DNA of 6,449 nt. It comes from Gammaproteobacteria bacterium. Its GTDB lineage: Bacteria; Pseudomonadota; Gammaproteobacteria; Steroidobacterales; Steroidobacteraceae. The stretch is from positions 1 to 6,449 of the forward strand of contig RGYP01000105.1 in NCBI GenBank assembly GCA_010031985.1, written 5' to 3'. How positions within the stretch are numbered: the first letter of the stretch is position 1; every line of letters starts with the position of its first letter. The notes below the pieces were generated by a model. It worked only from the letters and a program-made list of their open reading frames with translations, was not told the DNA's origin and searched no databases. The translations under genes were made by a program, and so were the position numbers. Of this stretch, positions 5,745 to 6,449 are shown in pieces.

Positions 5745-6449
5745 TCATTGAAGTGTGTAACTGAAGGCGACCGACCCTGACGTCTTTCCGGCACCTTCGT
5801 CGGCAGGGAGGTACATCCGGACGTACTCGACCTTCACGCCGCCCGGCGCCACCGTGACTCGCGTGTAACCGGAGTTCGGAAACTTGTCGCCACTCTGATA
5901 GGCGTCTTCATTGTCGAAGGCGTAGTTCGGATCGGCAGGTTGGGGCAGCGTTTGATACGTCACGCCGTCGAGCTGCTGACGCACCCAAATGTGATCGTGA
6001 CCCTGAAAGAAAATCTTGACCTTGTTGGCTACCATCAGTTGATGGATAGGATTGCTCCACGTCGGTCTTCGCACCGAAAAGTCGTTGGTTCCGTTCGGAT
6101 TCTTGCCGCCCCATTCGTAAAGCCCGGCGAGTTCGATACCACCGCGGCCGGTACCCATCACATGGTGCGCAAAGACGAATTTGTATTTCGCGGTACTGCG
6201 TTCGAGCGTGTTTTTGAGCCAGAGATATTGAGAATCGCCGTGGGTGATGTCCCATAAGTTGCTACGCCGCGTACCCCCACCAAAGATATTATCGACGGCG
6301 ACCGGCGAAGCCCAGTACGGATCGATCACCACGAAAAGCGCATCGCCCCAGGCCCAAGAGAAATAATTTCGCAACAGTCCTATGTGCGTCACCGGCTCGG
6401 AATTACCGCCATAGAAACTGTCCGGTGCCGGTTGCGAATACAGGGCATT
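5745..6449 (-). CDS. Metallophosphatase, paralogue of the neighbouring lipoprotein (partial, N-terminus beyond the window)
   Basis: The frame is open from the right edge to a TGA at 5745-5747, giving 234 C-terminal residues; the start lies outside. A GTG at 6392 is in frame but is inside the domain, not the true start. The sequence covers the second half of a calcineurin-like phosphoesterase: WAWGDALFVVIDPYW, the metal-binding His in VFAHHVMG (coded around 6162-6170) and the GHDH motif (5991-6002). It aligns along its whole length with the next gene. Over the stretch from YEWGGKN to the PQP after GHDH, I count 37 identical residues of 61 by hand. The D-x-H, GD and GNHD motifs should lie beyond the window. 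By analogy it is probably also exported, but this cannot be seen here. It is upstream of its paralogue in the presumed - strand operon. Confidence 0.92.
   Translation of the reverse strand, partial: NALYSQPAPDSFYGGNSEPVTHIGLLRNYFSWAWGDALFVVIDPYWASPVAVDNIFGGGTRRSNLWDITHGDSQYLWLKNTLERSTAKYKFVFAHHVMGTGRGGIELAGLYEWGGKNPNGTNDFSVRRPTWSNPIHQLMVANKVKIFFQGHDHIWVRQQLDGVTYQTLPQPADPNYAFDNEDAYQSGDKFPNSGYTRVTVAPGGVKVEYVRMYLPADEGAGKTSGSVAFSYTLQ

Noticed and set aside
5717..5794. Upstream start at 5794 for the lipoprotein metallophosphatase
   Set aside because: It would add 26 charged residues before the signal peptide and overlap the end of the preceding gene. The ATG at 5716 has a ribosome binding site and places the lipobox Cys at residue 20.

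Overview
The window is GC-rich, densely packed bacterial DNA with no RNA gene, CRISPR array, insertion sequence or phage module that I can recognise. A probable Tat-exported DUF885 protein, lipoproteins with a classical lipobox, and a GDT1-type membrane protein closely resembling proteobacterial versions suggest a Gram-negative bacterium. A gamma- or betaproteobacterium is likely, but this is inferred from protein style only, since no marker gene is present.

Layout, left to right. Positions 1-42 may hold the last 13 codons of an upstream gene whose TGA overlaps the GTG start (GTGA) of a 180-residue multi-pass membrane protein of unknown function (39-581). After 45 bases comes a GDT1/TMEM165-family (UPF0016) cation transporter, probably a manganese exporter (627-1205). 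An 85-base gap leads to a Nudix hydrolase (1291-1872). A 244-base gap without a convincing gene (1873-2116) ends in a dyad that covers the ribosome binding site of the next gene, a 620-residue DUF885 protein with a twin-arginine signal and an HExxPGH motif (2117-3979). All of these are on the + strand.

The right part is on the - strand and converges on the DUF885 gene, with the 3' ends overlapping by 15 bases. It holds two tandem, related metallophosphatase genes: a complete lipoprotein (5716 down to 3965) with a fibronectin type III domain, a purple-acid-phosphatase-like N-terminal beta domain and a calcineurin-like phosphoesterase domain, and the C-terminal 234 residues of a paralogue (6449 down to 5745) that runs off the window. 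The 28-base gap between them suggests one transcript, with the paralogue translated first.

The + strand genes look like housekeeping or stress-accessory functions (metal export, nucleotide sanitation or diphosphate hydrolysis, predicted exported metalloprotease). The - strand pair looks like an envelope-anchored phosphoesterase system of unknown substrate. I see no clear new multi-gene system. The points most worth a second look are the tandem phosphatase pair and the dyad over the DUF885 ribosome binding site.
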